64,000 nt of DNA from NCBI GenBank assembly GCA_047495785.1, contig JBLDXI010000002.1:1612001-1676000 (forward strand). The letters are read 5' to 3'. The DNA comes from Lepidodermella squamata. Taxonomy: Eukaryota > Gastrotricha. Positions 22,301 through 33,001 of this stretch are shown piece by piece. The notes under the pieces are model-generated. The model made no database searches. It was not told where the DNA came from and saw nothing but the letters and a program-made list of their open reading frames with translations. Both the position numbers and the translations under genes were made by a program. The first letter of the stretch is position 1; the number at the start of each line of letters is the position of its first letter.

Positions 22301-25300
22301 ATCACTGAAAGAGACATCAATCTCATGCTGAAGGATGTCGGCCTGCAAAATAAAGCCTCAATTCCGGTGAAAAATTTATCTGGCGGGATGAAACGGAAAT
22401 TATCGATCGGTATAGCTTTCATCGGGCAGGCTAAATTCGTTATTTTGGACGAGCCAACAGCAGGTGTTGATCCGTATTCTCGACGCTCGATTTGGAACTT
22501 GATCGGAAAATTCAAGTCAGGGCGAACTATCCTACTGTCAACTCACCACATGGACGAAGCTGAGGTTTTATCGGATCGTATTGCTGTAATGGCTAAAGGG
22601 AGATTGATGGCGTATGGCTCGCCTATTTTCATCAAAAAACGATTTTGCGACGGTTATCAACTGATTTGCAATCAAGAACGCGGCGCTCAAAGCCAGATCA
22701 TCGATTTTGTCAAGGAAAATGTTCCCGGTTCCGGTATGGTTTTCGAGTCTAATGAGGAATTGAAATTTCTCCTACCCTACAAAAATGAGAAAAAGCTTCC
22801 CAAATTTTTCGAAAATTTAGAAATCTCGGCTAGTGCAATTGGCGTGAAAAGCTATGACGTTTCCGATTCTTCGTTGGACGATGCCTTCCGGAAAATGGGT
22901 GGTGGCGGAGAATCCGAACCTAACCTTGAATTACCGAAGATGAAATTTACGGAGCAAGGATCAAGTTCATGGCTTCAATTTACCGCGCTAATTGCCAAGC
23001 GTTTCCACTTCGCGAAACGGAATGTCCCAATTTTACTGTCTCAAACCATTTTGCCGACAATTTTTACGATGATGTCAATGTTCATGGCCTTAACTGTTTC
23101 GAATGTTGGCAATGTAGAGCCGATCTTACTGTCGCCAGATCAATATCTCAACGCAACGCAGCACCTCTACATTCCGATTTCGTTTCGGAATTCTGACCTA
23201 AATTCGGACAGTTTCGCGCAATTTTTCAGGCTTAACCGGTCGGGCGTTGTAAATGGGTCATCATCATTGCCGAATTGTTCGTGTTCACCTGATTTATATA
23301 AATCGATCTGTTCTGACGGCTACATTCATCCACCTGTTTATCCTTTACCCTCGAGCAACTTTGCTATTGTTGATTTGGAGAGGAGAAACATGCGCGAGTA
23401 CCTCCTTGGGACTGGATATGAATTCCGCTTGAATCGATACGGAGCTATTTCTTTCGGCGCTGAGATGAATCACGTCCCGGCGGGCTTCGATCACGGTTCG
23501 ACAAAGCGGATAGGTCGATTAGCCACGCGTCATATAGTCAAATATTTCTACGAAAGTAAAGGCTATCATTCGATGCCCGCCTATTTGAACCTGGTCAATA
23601 ACGCGATCCTTCAATCAAATGTCGCGAAAAGGCCTAATCTTGGCAAACCAGAGGATTACAAGATAACCGCTTATAGCCATCCTATTGATGGCACCGATTA
23701 CTGGCAGGAAGGAGAAATTACGCAAGTTTACCTCATTTTTATTCGGATTTTTTCGAATTTTTACCTTCATTATAGCCGCCAAGCTGCTGATATGATGGTT
23801 GCTATCTTCATAATAGCTGGTCTAACATTCGCGACGGCATCAAGCGTTTATTTTCTAGTTTACGAGAACCTAATTTTGGCTAAACACGCCCAGCTTATAA
23901 CCGGAATGAACCCGGCAGCCTATTGGATTTCGAACTTATGTTGGGACATGGCCAACTTTTCAATTCCGGCTTTGATGTGTTTGGTATTTATTTGAATTTT
24001 GGGGATTTTTAGATTTTAAATTGATTTACAGGTAACTATGGTTGTTTTTCAAATTTCCGCCTACGTCTCTGGCGATAACCTACTCGCAATGGGTGCGTTG
24101 TTTTCGCTATCCGGCTGGTCAACTATCACTATGATGTATTCAATCTCGCGAAAATTCGACACCCCAAGCAAAGTGATTTTGTTGAGAAATGCCTCGAACT
24201 TTTTGCCTAATTTTTATCCTATTAGGCCTATGTCATATCTGTGGTCGTTAATTTTCTCATCGGATCAACCTGTTCACTTTCGACTTACCTATTCGACCTA
24301 TACGCTACGGCTGAGTCAACCAAGTTCGCAAATGAAATAATGAAAGTTGCCTTCCTAGCTCTGCCACCATATTGCCTTGGTCGAGGCATTTTCGACGTCG
24401 CGATGAATCACTACAAGAACGAATTGTTCAGCTTATCAGGCCAACACGATCAAATCGTCTCGCCCCTATCTTGGGAAGTCACAATGAAGAATTGTCTAGC
24501 CATGTTCATCGAAGGACTAATCTTTTTCGCAGCCACCCTAGTTCTTGATTTTAAATGGTTCTCTAATTCGAAGAAAAATCAATCTGAAATCGAGAAAGGG
24601 CCTGAAAAGCTTGAAATTGATGGTCTGACGAAATTCTACGGAGATTTCCTTGCCGTGAAAAATCTCAGTGTTGAACTAGCCCCCGGTGATTGTTTCGGCC
24701 TTCTGGGCTTCAACGGAGCTGGGAAGTCGACAACCTTTTCAATGTTATCAGGCCTGTTCAACTCATCGTCGGGGGAAGCTCGATTGGGTGGCGAAAATGT
24801 ATGCAGTCCAAACGGCACTTCGCCTGGGGTTTTTCGCAAAATCGGCTTTTGTCCCCAAACAAACCCGTTATTCGACGAATTAACAGCTCGGGAACATCTC
24901 CAACTCTACGCCAAACTTCGAGGAATTGAAAATGAAGGTGAATTTATTAGCGGTTTGATTTCAAGTAACGGGCTAACTGCCTACGTCGACCAGCCCAGCC
25001 GAACTTATTCAGGTGGAACGAAGCGGAAACTCTCGACAGCAATCGCATTGTTGGGCGATCCGAAGGTCGTGCTACTGGACGAACCAACAACTGGTATGGA
25101 TCCAGTTTCGAAGCGATTCGTCTGGAATCTGGTGATGAAACTCCGCCGAGAGAATCGCATGGTTGTCCTTACTTCTCATTGCATGCTGGAATGCGAGGCG
25201 CTATGCAGCAAAATTGGCGTCTTAGCTACCGGCAAGCTACGCTGCCTTGGTACGACTCAACAACTGAAAAATCGGTTTGGGACTGGCTACAACGTCACTG

Positions 25301-25569
25301 TTCGATTGCCCTCTAATAATCGTGTATCGGTTAAGCTTTTGAAGAGTGAATTCTGCCGAGCTGGAATCGAAGTTGCAACTGGCAGATCAGTCGCGAAACG
25401 CAGTGAAATCGTTGAGTTGGCACTGTTGAATGCCCGGCCTGACTTCGGTCGGATTTTTGGCTTTCTGCTTGAAATAAAATCGAAAGAAATTATCGAAGCG
25501 TTTTCGATCAGCCAGACGGCCTTGGAAACCGTGAGCTATCACTTTTTATTTCCGGCTGTTCCACTTTAA
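19365..25569 (+). CDS. ABC transporter, subfamily A (full-length lipid transporter type)
   Basis: Nine exons: 19365-19433, 19488-19696, 19745-19973, 20027-20476, 20535-20947, 21002-21145, 21199-23983, 24032-24172 and 24226-25569, giving 1927 aa. ABCA proteins are full transporters, mostly exporting or flipping lipids. The N-terminus has the family start (FRQIKLLLWKNFLLKRRQP, first membrane helix), then a long extracellular loop (about 60-500) and a membrane block. NBD1 has Walker A GHNGAGKST (about 802), signature LSGGMKRKLS (about 898) and Walker B VILDEPTAGVD (about 919). After the second membrane half with its own extracellular loop comes NBD2, with Walker A GFNGAGKST (about 1641), signature YSGGTKRKLS (about 1740) and VVLLDEPTTGMD (about 1761). 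Both ATP sites look intact. A stretch near 23722-23780 reads like a retained AT-rich intron but no in-phase splice was found, so it is kept as coding. Which ABCA member this is cannot be told from sequence alone. Confidence 0.93.
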
Positions 25570-25947
25570 TTTTTATTGCCAGGTGTTTCATCATCTAGCC
25601 CATAAATCTCTTTCGAAAAAGCCCGAATACGTTCTCTTGGAGGAATCGATTGACCCGTGGCGAAAAATTGACTCCTGTTATTGAAAATTTCGGATTTTAA
25701 AGACTGATCTTGATCCCAAGATTTTAATATTTTTTGGCGTCGCATCAATAAAAAATTGGAGCAAATAAATTATTATTTATTGATCAAGTTATTTTTCTCT
25801 TCACATTGTCACCGTCAGCTTCGATTTCATGTCATACAAGAATAATCGAGATGAGAAAACCAGGCTATAGCAGATAGATTATAGGATCATAAATATTTCA
25901 AATTTTAAACACGCAAATAAATAGTTAATTTTAATGAGGTCATTGCT

Positions 25948-27879
25948 TCAGATTTTCACTTGGGGCGACTTGCACATCTTTTCAAACAGTTGAGTTGCGC
26001 CACTTTTAAGAGCCTTAGCAGAACCCTCACAAAACAGTGCCTTGGTTTGATACTCGCCCGAGAATGCAGACACCTTGAGCACTTTCAGCACTGCGAATTC
26101 AGCTCTAAGTAAAACGAAACATTAAATTCATTCGAAATTCGAAATTATAAAAAAAACCAACTTTGATGCTGTCTCCCATTTGACTTCAACGGACTTCAGT
26201 TTCTCGCCCAAATCGACGGGCGAGACGACTAGGAAATCGTAAGTATAGCCAGGATGTACCGCCACAGTTTCGTTGTTGTGAACTGTGTAAAATTGCGGCA
26301 TCGAACCCTTAATTCCGCTCAGCTTGAACAAAAACTTTCCCGAAATTTCGTTCGACATCGCGTCATCGCGAGTAGTTAACTTCACATGGTAATGGTAACC
26401 TGTTAAATATTTCATATATAAGGCGATTTAATGGTATCAAAATTAATTACGGCAGAAGGGTGATTTTGCTCCGGTCATCATTGTGTACATGTTATTGACG
26501 GAACCATCTTTAGGTTTGACAGCGCGATAGCCAGCAGCGTTGCAGTTGTCGCTTTCTTCGCAGTACAAACATTTACCGGTCAAAAATTGCTTCCAGCCCT
26601 CGCAAGAATAGGCCCGCCAGGGGCACGAGCTGCTGACAGTTTCAGTCATAACTTCGTACGATCGCGTATGGGCACAGGCGAGGAAGGAGCGAGCGACGTC
26701 AAACAGGCTTTTATCATCGCGTAACGCTGCTAGCTTGACGCCAGCGGTTGAACAGCCTGGTTGGTCGATACCTCCATTCACGTAGACATCGACGTGGCCA
26801 GACGCTTGCCAAGTTCCGAAGCCGCCGGTCAATTTCAGCGACCTCGCCAATGACCCGGAATCGGTGTGGATCACATCGACGAATTTCGCGTCGGTTTCAT
26901 CAAGTCGGACGAGCGGGTCCAAGTCTTGGAAGTAGAGATCGGCCGGGTCCATGCCAGTAATTCGACCTACAGCTCCATGCAAAGCATGACCAGTGTATCC
27001 CATTAGATGCGCCCCCATACTGTGACCAATCAAGTGGATATTTTCAACATTTAAGCCGGTTTCCTTCGACAGAAATTTGATCATTTTCGCGATTTCAGCC
27101 GCAACGACTCGAGCATTTGCGCAAGCTAAATATGAATTTTAATGAATTTCTTCAAATTTTGCGATATTCTTACATTTGCTGTACAAATCCACTGAACCCT
27201 TGCTCCATTCCACGATAAAAACGTTTGCATCTTCCCGAGCTAGAAACTGAAGCGCCATCGTTTTCAGCCAGTGGCTATCGCCAAAATCCAAATAGCCATG
27301 AGTGATGAACTTGGTTGGGAGAGATCCGTTGAACGAGGTGTGCTTCAAAGCTTCAGCGTCTCCAGCGGCCACCTTAATAGCGTCAAAAGCCGAATTACGA
27401 CGAGTGTATAGGTAAAAGGTCGTTGCGATGTCAGCTGGATTGTTCGGTAGGACAGCGACACGGCCCTTGTTCCACGGGGCTTCGGTGGTGAAACAGCCGA
27501 GATCTCCGTAGCAAACTTCTTCGGCATCGCCTGAGAACACGGAGCTTAAGAGACTGAATCTAACTTTACGGAGGAAATTTTACCCTTGGTTGAGTTTTGA
27601 GTAAGCAGCTCAATCAAATAGTGGTATAACTTCGAGTTACTAGAACCATACGCGCTCTTGTAAGCGTCCAACACCCAAGCTGAGAATAAAGATTTAGAAA
27701 AAAAACTTGAAATTAAACTGAACCAAACCTCTAGTTGATTTCGCTAGATTGTTGACAAAATTAGCAGCGTCATTGTAATAAGAGCTTTTGTGTTCTCCTT
27801 TTTCCTGTTCACAGTGAACTTGGGCAGAGAATAATCCCAGAGCTATAAGAAAAGCGGTGAAATATTTCATTTTTTTCAA
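25948..27879 (-). CDS. Secreted pancreatic-lipase-family triacylglycerol lipase
   Basis: Six exons: 27879-27729, 27679-27584, 27530-27174, 27125-26451, 26399-26162 and 26104-25948, 557 aa, all phases agreeing. A signal peptide (FTAFLIALGLFSAQVHC) is followed by about 80 extra residues before the lipase domain, which begins at EEVCYGDLGCFTTEAPW. Catalytic residues can be placed: nucleophile Ser about 237 in GHSMG, Asp about 261 in GMDPADLYF and His about 354 in ACAHTRSY. Ser-Asp spacing (24) is the same as in pancreatic lipase. A C-terminal PLAT-type beta domain starts at YHYHVKLTTRDD. Likely role: hydrolysis of dietary or circulating lipid esters outside the cell. The N-terminal extension is unusual and has no recognised domain. 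Convergent with ABCA (about 380 bp between stops) and co-oriented with AK8 upstream. Confidence 0.9.
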
Positions 27880-28413
27880 TTTCAGTTGAATGAGATTTTC
27901 GTAGATCTCAGAATCGGTCCAACCTTTTGCCTCGCGCCAAAATTGAAAGCACGCGACTCAACAGTGTGTAATTACAGGGTATTGACGAATTGACCTAACA
28001 ACAAAAAAGTGTAAAACTGACCTCATGTGACTTGAATGTTGAGTGGCGCAGGACCACCCCTTTTTGCGTGAAAACATCACGACCTCAATGATGAGCTCAA
28101 GTTTCAGCGTTCGATTTATCATTGTTTGATGCGGATTTAGGGCTGAATTTTCGAATATTCGTGTTTCGAGGCTCAAGCAAAAAATCGGCCCAGTCTTGCG
28201 CCCGTCAACATATATATCACATGACTGATCTAGGTTAATACGAATTCCACGAAAAAACATCTTATCATTTAGCGTAAGTTTATTCTTAGGAATTCACTGC
28301 GCCCATTAATAAATAAGGCTTTGAAGCTCTTTCATCAAACAACGAGTAAATCAATGATTTCAACTGTTGTCACATTAATAAAATCACGATAAAGCTATTT
28401 TCGTCCGTATATT
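27880..28413. other. Spacer between AK8 3' end and lipase 5' end
   Basis: Both flanking genes are on the minus strand. I see no additional gene. Confidence 0.5.
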
Positions 28414-30175
28414 TTAGCTGGTCGGTGGCTTTTGTACAATTCTTGCCTCGATCATTTCGAACACGCCATGAGGATCCGATTCAGAGTTGATGCGGAACAT
28501 CGTGTTAGATGCATAATACTCGCGAAGTTCGCTAGCAGCTGCTTTCTGAGAAGCGTAGGCGCGGCGAACGACCTCTTCGCGATCGCTAGGCCGCTGGGTC
28601 AGCCGAATAGCAACAGCTAAGGTTCGCGGTGGGTTCAATGCCAGGTGGAACGTTTGCCCGGTAACAGGGTCGACAACTCTTTGAGATACCCGTTCAAGAG
28701 CCTCGTCCAACGGTAGATCCAAGAAAAACACCCTAACATTTCGAATATGTTTATAAACCACTTGACAATTCTTCAGTAAAAAGCTACCGATTAGGCTTGA
28801 ATCCGGCGGAATCCAGTAATTCAGCCTGGTCACGAGTTCTTGGATAGCCTGTGAGAACCCAGCCGCGAGCAACACAATCAGGTTGTCCGAGTCGCTCCTC
28901 GAGCATTTCTGTAACAATTGTGTCAGACACAGAGCCACGTTGCTCGAGACTTCTTTTAGCCGAGACGCCCTTATTTGTTTCGTTCAAAATATGTTCCTTA
29001 ATTATTTGACCCATTGAAACTGAAAAAGACCATTGTTAATAACAGTATTTAAAATGGCCAAGTGTCTTCAAACCATTAACAAGGTTATACTTGGCAGCAA
29101 GCAATGAGGCTTGCAAAGCCTTCCCAGATCCAGGGGGTCCAATGAGAAGAATTCTTGGCTGGAAGGGTGCAAATGATCGCGGCCGGGTTTTTATGATGGC
29201 CATTGCTTGTGAGCAGATGTCGGCAGCAGGTTGATCAGCATCAATGATCTTCACTGCAGCCCCATACGTCGCAGTGACTGCTTCGCCATTTCTGCGATAA
29301 AACAGTAACCGACCAACCATTTCTTCTGCCGTGTAGCCTTTTCCGGCTTCTTTAATACGATTTGCGACTTTGTTATCACTAGGCCATGCAAAAGCTGAAT
29401 GATAAATTTCGCCTGTCACAGGGTCAATCTACCAAATGAGAACGTTTTAAATGAAGAAGCATTAAATAGTGCCGATCTCACCCTCTTGCCCACAGCTCTT
29501 TCAACGCAAACAGCATCAGGCAAATTCAATAGTATACAGTGCCGTGGAAAAATGCCAGCCTTTGAATAAATAGCATTTTATTAATGGCATGTTAAGTAAA
29601 TTCAGCTTACGGCTTGCAACTCAAGCGCTTGCACCCTAGTTTTAGGGAAATCGTCCATAACGTAACCTCTCTTTGCAGCTTCGACGGTTGATGCCTTCGA
29701 TTTGAACATTTGGGCCCACAGCGAATCCGGTATCTCTTCGCCATTCTTTAAATACTGATTTGCTGCAGCTTTCAGTTCTCCAGGTGCTTCAGCAAAAATT
29801 GTTTCTGTGCTAAGATGAAGACAACTCAGCTGCTTAACCAGTTGCTTGGCAAGAGTTCGCTTTCCGCTCGCCGGTGGTCCCAAAATAATTACGCGTGGAG
29901 CTAAAATTGAAATTAAACATAAGCATAAAGTGATCTCGAGAATTACGATCTTACAAGCACTGTCAAGATTCTTCAGGTAATAAACCAAACTGGCTAGGGG
30001 ATCGTCTGGTCTGGCGATCATCAAATGTTCCAGCATCCTCTACAGGTAAATATTGAAGAACAGACATCAATCGACCCAAGTATTGTACCTTTGTAATCTC
30101 GAATAAATCATGATCTTCAGCGTATTTCTGGAATTCCGCCGGTATCTTGAATGGCCGTTGAGTTTGGTCCATCAT
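28414..30175 (-). CDS. AK8: Adenylate kinase 8 (two ADK domains)
   Basis: Seven exons: 30175-30089, 30039-29955, 29900-29611, 29559-29482, 29428-29074, 29019-28788 and 28732-28414, giving 481 aa, nearly the length of vertebrate AK8 (479). The N-terminal cap (RPFKIPAEFQKYAEDHDLFE, then IARPDDPLASL) is specific to AK8. Domain 1 has P-loop GPPASGK, a lid with KRIDPVTGEIYH, and domain 2 has P-loop GPPGSGK and lid QRVVDPVTGQTFH. AK8 transfers phosphate between ATP and AMP and is found in cilia and flagella, where it buffers adenylate energy. A second in-frame ATG lies one codon after the first. The gene is divergent from PIH1D1 across about 730 bp. Confidence 0.95.
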
Positions 30176-30903
30176 GAATGCGAAACACTTTATCAATGAT
30201 GATAAGGAGAAGTAACAACTGCATCCAGAATCCAAATGGTCAGCGGAGGACTAATCGCCAACAAGCGCGTGCATAGCAACGTCGAAGGACGCATAATATA
30301 TCAAAATTCAAAACATAAATGTTCATGTATTAAATTTTATAAATTATAATTATGTATATTTTTGTTCAAAATCAGTTTGCAGCAAATTTTTGGCACAACA
30401 CTTTTCTTTCCGATTTTCGATTTCACTTTTCAACCGTTGACTGTTGACTGTCCTGCTTATTTTTTTACCTGTCTAAGGCGTAAGGCTACCTTCTTTTGCC
30501 CTTGCCTCTAGCCTCACTCGAACTACATCGAACAAATTGCTGAAGACGTCAATTTCGCATGAGGAAGTGCTTTTCTCCTTGCTCCATCATTCTTGATTTT
30601 TGCCTTTCTTGAAAGAGACTCATCTCTCCTGCCTTTTGCCCGCTGCTTGTGCCAAAAATGTGAACATGGTACGGACAATTCTGGTCGGCGTTTTGAAATT
30701 CGACCTTAAGAAGTATTGAAAATTGCGAGAGGCTTTGTTGTTCTTGGAATTCAGGAAGCTAAGTATTTCTTGCCATTTTTCAAGTGCCGGTCGCAGTAGC
30801 AGCATATAGCATTCCAATTCAATTTTTCTTATAAAAAAAAGCTTGTATTTGTACCTAGGGGTTATTACCATTCTTTTGGATATTGCTAGTATTTTCCGTC
30901 GAA
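30176..30903. promoter_or_regulatory. Intergenic / bidirectional promoter region AK8-PIH1D1
   Basis: Contains ATAGCAAC (30273-30280), matching an RFX X-box half-site (RGYAAC), 100 bp upstream of the AK8 start. The other half does not match. CT-rich runs occur near 30540-30640. No gene is seen. Confidence 0.35.
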
Positions 30904-31787
30904 ATGGCAGCTAAAAGCAAGATGATCACCCCAATTCCTGGGTTCTGTTTGAAAACAAAAAATGAGGATGGGAAAAAGGTTTTTTTGAATTTCTGCTCTT
31001 CCTCAGAGGTTTGTGTGCTTGCGATGGTTAATGTGGATAGATCTTTATTGGTTCTTCTTAGATGCGTGACCCGCCAGCGTTGGCTGACGAAGAAATCGCA
31101 CTAGCCATCGCTTCTCCCGATCCTCCATCGTTTCGTCTGCCTTTGAGCCTTGGCCCACCTCATGAAGAGCTGGACCACACCGCTCAACCTTGCGTCGCTT
31201 TTGACGTGGCAATCTCACCGAAGTTCATTGATTTAGCGCAATCCCGTCAGCTTATGCTTCAACTTCTGGTGGCAGCCGCTTTGGAAGGATTGGAGGCAAA
31301 GTATGATTTGACACTCTCCAGGGAGTGGACTCTTCTCAAAAACAAAAGTATGTGAAAATATTTTGGCTTTTTTCTCAAGACTCATTAATTTATTGAAATT
31401 CCAGAAGTGCTCGGAACTATTCAGCCACAATGCATTAGAACAACCGAGCAACCTTTGATATCCGAGTTGTCGCCGCAAGTTCCAAATTCAGTCAAAGCTG
31501 ATAAATCGCAGCTGCCATCGGACGCTTTTATTTTGCGCGAGCCATCGACCGGTCCTATAAAGCGACTACTCGTCGTATTTAGATTCACTCATTTAATGTC
31601 GAGTCGCCTGTTACGAATCTCGACAGCGTCGAACCGACTGATTGTCTCTTATCTAACTCACGGCACCGGTGAGGCTACGCTGGCTGACATTGAATTGCCG
31701 TGCTCCGTTGTATCTGAAACTGCGAGTGCACATTTTGTACCTCTTTCAAGACTACTTGTGATATCGTTGTTTCCATCAATCGATTGA
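30904..31787 (+). CDS. PIH1D1: PIH1 domain-containing protein 1 (R2TP complex adaptor)
   Basis: Exons 30904-31008, 31062-31347 and 31405-31787 give 257 aa (human 290). The PIH domain includes ITPIPGFCLKTK, KVFLNFCSSSE, FRLPLSLGPPHEELDHTAQPC, AFDVAISPKFI, LVAAALEGLEAKYDLTLSREW and the motif near GTIQPQCIR. PIH1D1 recruits clients with acidic phospho-motifs to the R2TP (RUVBL1/2-RPAP3-PIH1D1) co-chaperone, which assembles PIKKs, snoRNPs and other complexes; sister PIH proteins assemble axonemal dyneins. The C-terminal CS-like domain (RLLVVFRFTHLMSS to the end) is somewhat short. The stop codon is only 61 nt before the ATG of the following Ly6-type gene, with no polyadenylation signal between them, suggesting co-transcription. 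Confidence 0.93.
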
Positions 31788-31848
31788 ATTGCGACATTCG
31801 TTAAATATTTCTTTCATTTTCCGTAGGATTTGTTATTTAAAGCTTTCA
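31788..31848 (+). promoter_or_regulatory. Intercistronic region with possible trans-splice acceptor
   Basis: 61 nt separate the PIH1D1 stop from the next ATG. They contain a pyrimidine-rich tract ending in CCGTAG (AG at 31825-31826), 38 nt after the stop and 22 nt before the ATG, and no AATAAA. This fits the intercistronic spacer of a spliced-leader operon. Confidence 0.5.
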
Positions 31849-32350
31849 ATGAAGTGGTCGCCGAATTCGATATACGCTGTTATAGCGCTTATCGCGGTTT
31901 TCTCGTCAGTTTCCGAGGCTAAGAATTTAACCTGCTATGTATGTAACGTCTACACTGGCGGTGCTGGTGCGATGTGTTACGACGACTACGAAAGATCATG
32001 GAACCGAGGATCTTGCGACTACTGCATGAAAGTATACACTGAGCAGAGGAATCTGTATCACAGAAATCACCCCATTGGTAAATATATTATTTCTTCAGTT
32101 GGTTTTATTTAATTTTATCCCGTAATTAGTTACAACTACAATCAGCCGAATTTGTGCTCAGAAAACCGAGGCTCTTTACAAATATGACACCTGCGAGAGG
32201 CACATTGGAGCTGCAACTTTCAGCATTCGATGCTGGTGCCACACCAATAACTGCAATGCCGCCGAGTCTTCCCTGCAAAAACGAAGCTTTCTTCTGCTGA
32301 TAGCAGGCTCATTACTTCTATTAGCTGCTCCAACGTTGTTGCCATTCTAG
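31849..32350 (+). CDS. Ly6/uPAR (three-finger) domain protein, GPI-anchored
   Basis: Exons 31849-32077 and 32130-32350 give 149 aa. A signal peptide (IYAVIALIAVFSSVSEA) is followed at once by the Ly6 N-terminal pattern LTCYVCNVYTGG, further cysteines (AMCYDDYE, RGSCDYCMK, RICAQKT, YDTCERH) and the closing RCWCHTNNCNAAE, matching the CC..CN end of the fold. A hydrophobic C-terminus of about 18 residues after a short basic stretch looks like a GPI-anchor signal. Such proteins sit on the cell surface and modulate receptors, channels or septate junctions; the exact partner is unknown. Probably the second gene of an operon with PIH1D1. Confidence 0.85.
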
Positions 32351-33001
32351 AAAAATATTGTTGCGTTTTAGCCTTGTTCAAGTAAGCGCGAAAAATATCG
32401 AACTTGAATGATCTCGGTTTTTTCCAACGCATCGTTAGGTCCGATATTTTGTTCGCTCCTCATTCCCAGCTGTTAGTGTATTTTTGCCCCGACTTTTTAT
32501 ATCTAAAGCACTTTTATTTCGTACCCTAAATAATCATTTGGAATTAATTATCTTCAAGTTCTTTTGTAAATCGATGCTTTGCATGAAAAATTTCGAATCC
32601 ATGGTTGTGAATTTTATCATTATTGCAAAAATTGAGTGGGATTTACTCGCGCAGTTGTCCAGCGTGGGTTTATTCGGTTGTGACTAACTCTGCTGCTCCA
32701 TTTTTTAGCCGCCTGAAGATTCGTTTTCTCGTTATCTCTTTACATTTTACGGCTTTATGGAAAAACCATCACATCATCAAAATTGGATGTTATTTATGCC
32801 ATTTTGACGAAGAATGCCACGTTTTTATATAAATAAAAAACCCAATGGAATTTAGCAAATGTGTCGTGTTTATTCATATAGCATGGTATAATAATGATAG
32901 CAATTACGATAATATTAGTTACCAAACTCCTCGGAGATGCGAGGTGCAAGCATTCAGATAGATCAGTCAATATGCGCTTAAAAAATCGGAAACTCCTTTG
33001 G
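32351..33001. other. Convergent 3' flanks of the Ly6-type gene and RALBP1
   Basis: AT-rich 3' flanks with several TTTTAT/AATAAA-like signals, for example AATAAA near 32831. I see no gene. Confidence 0.6.
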
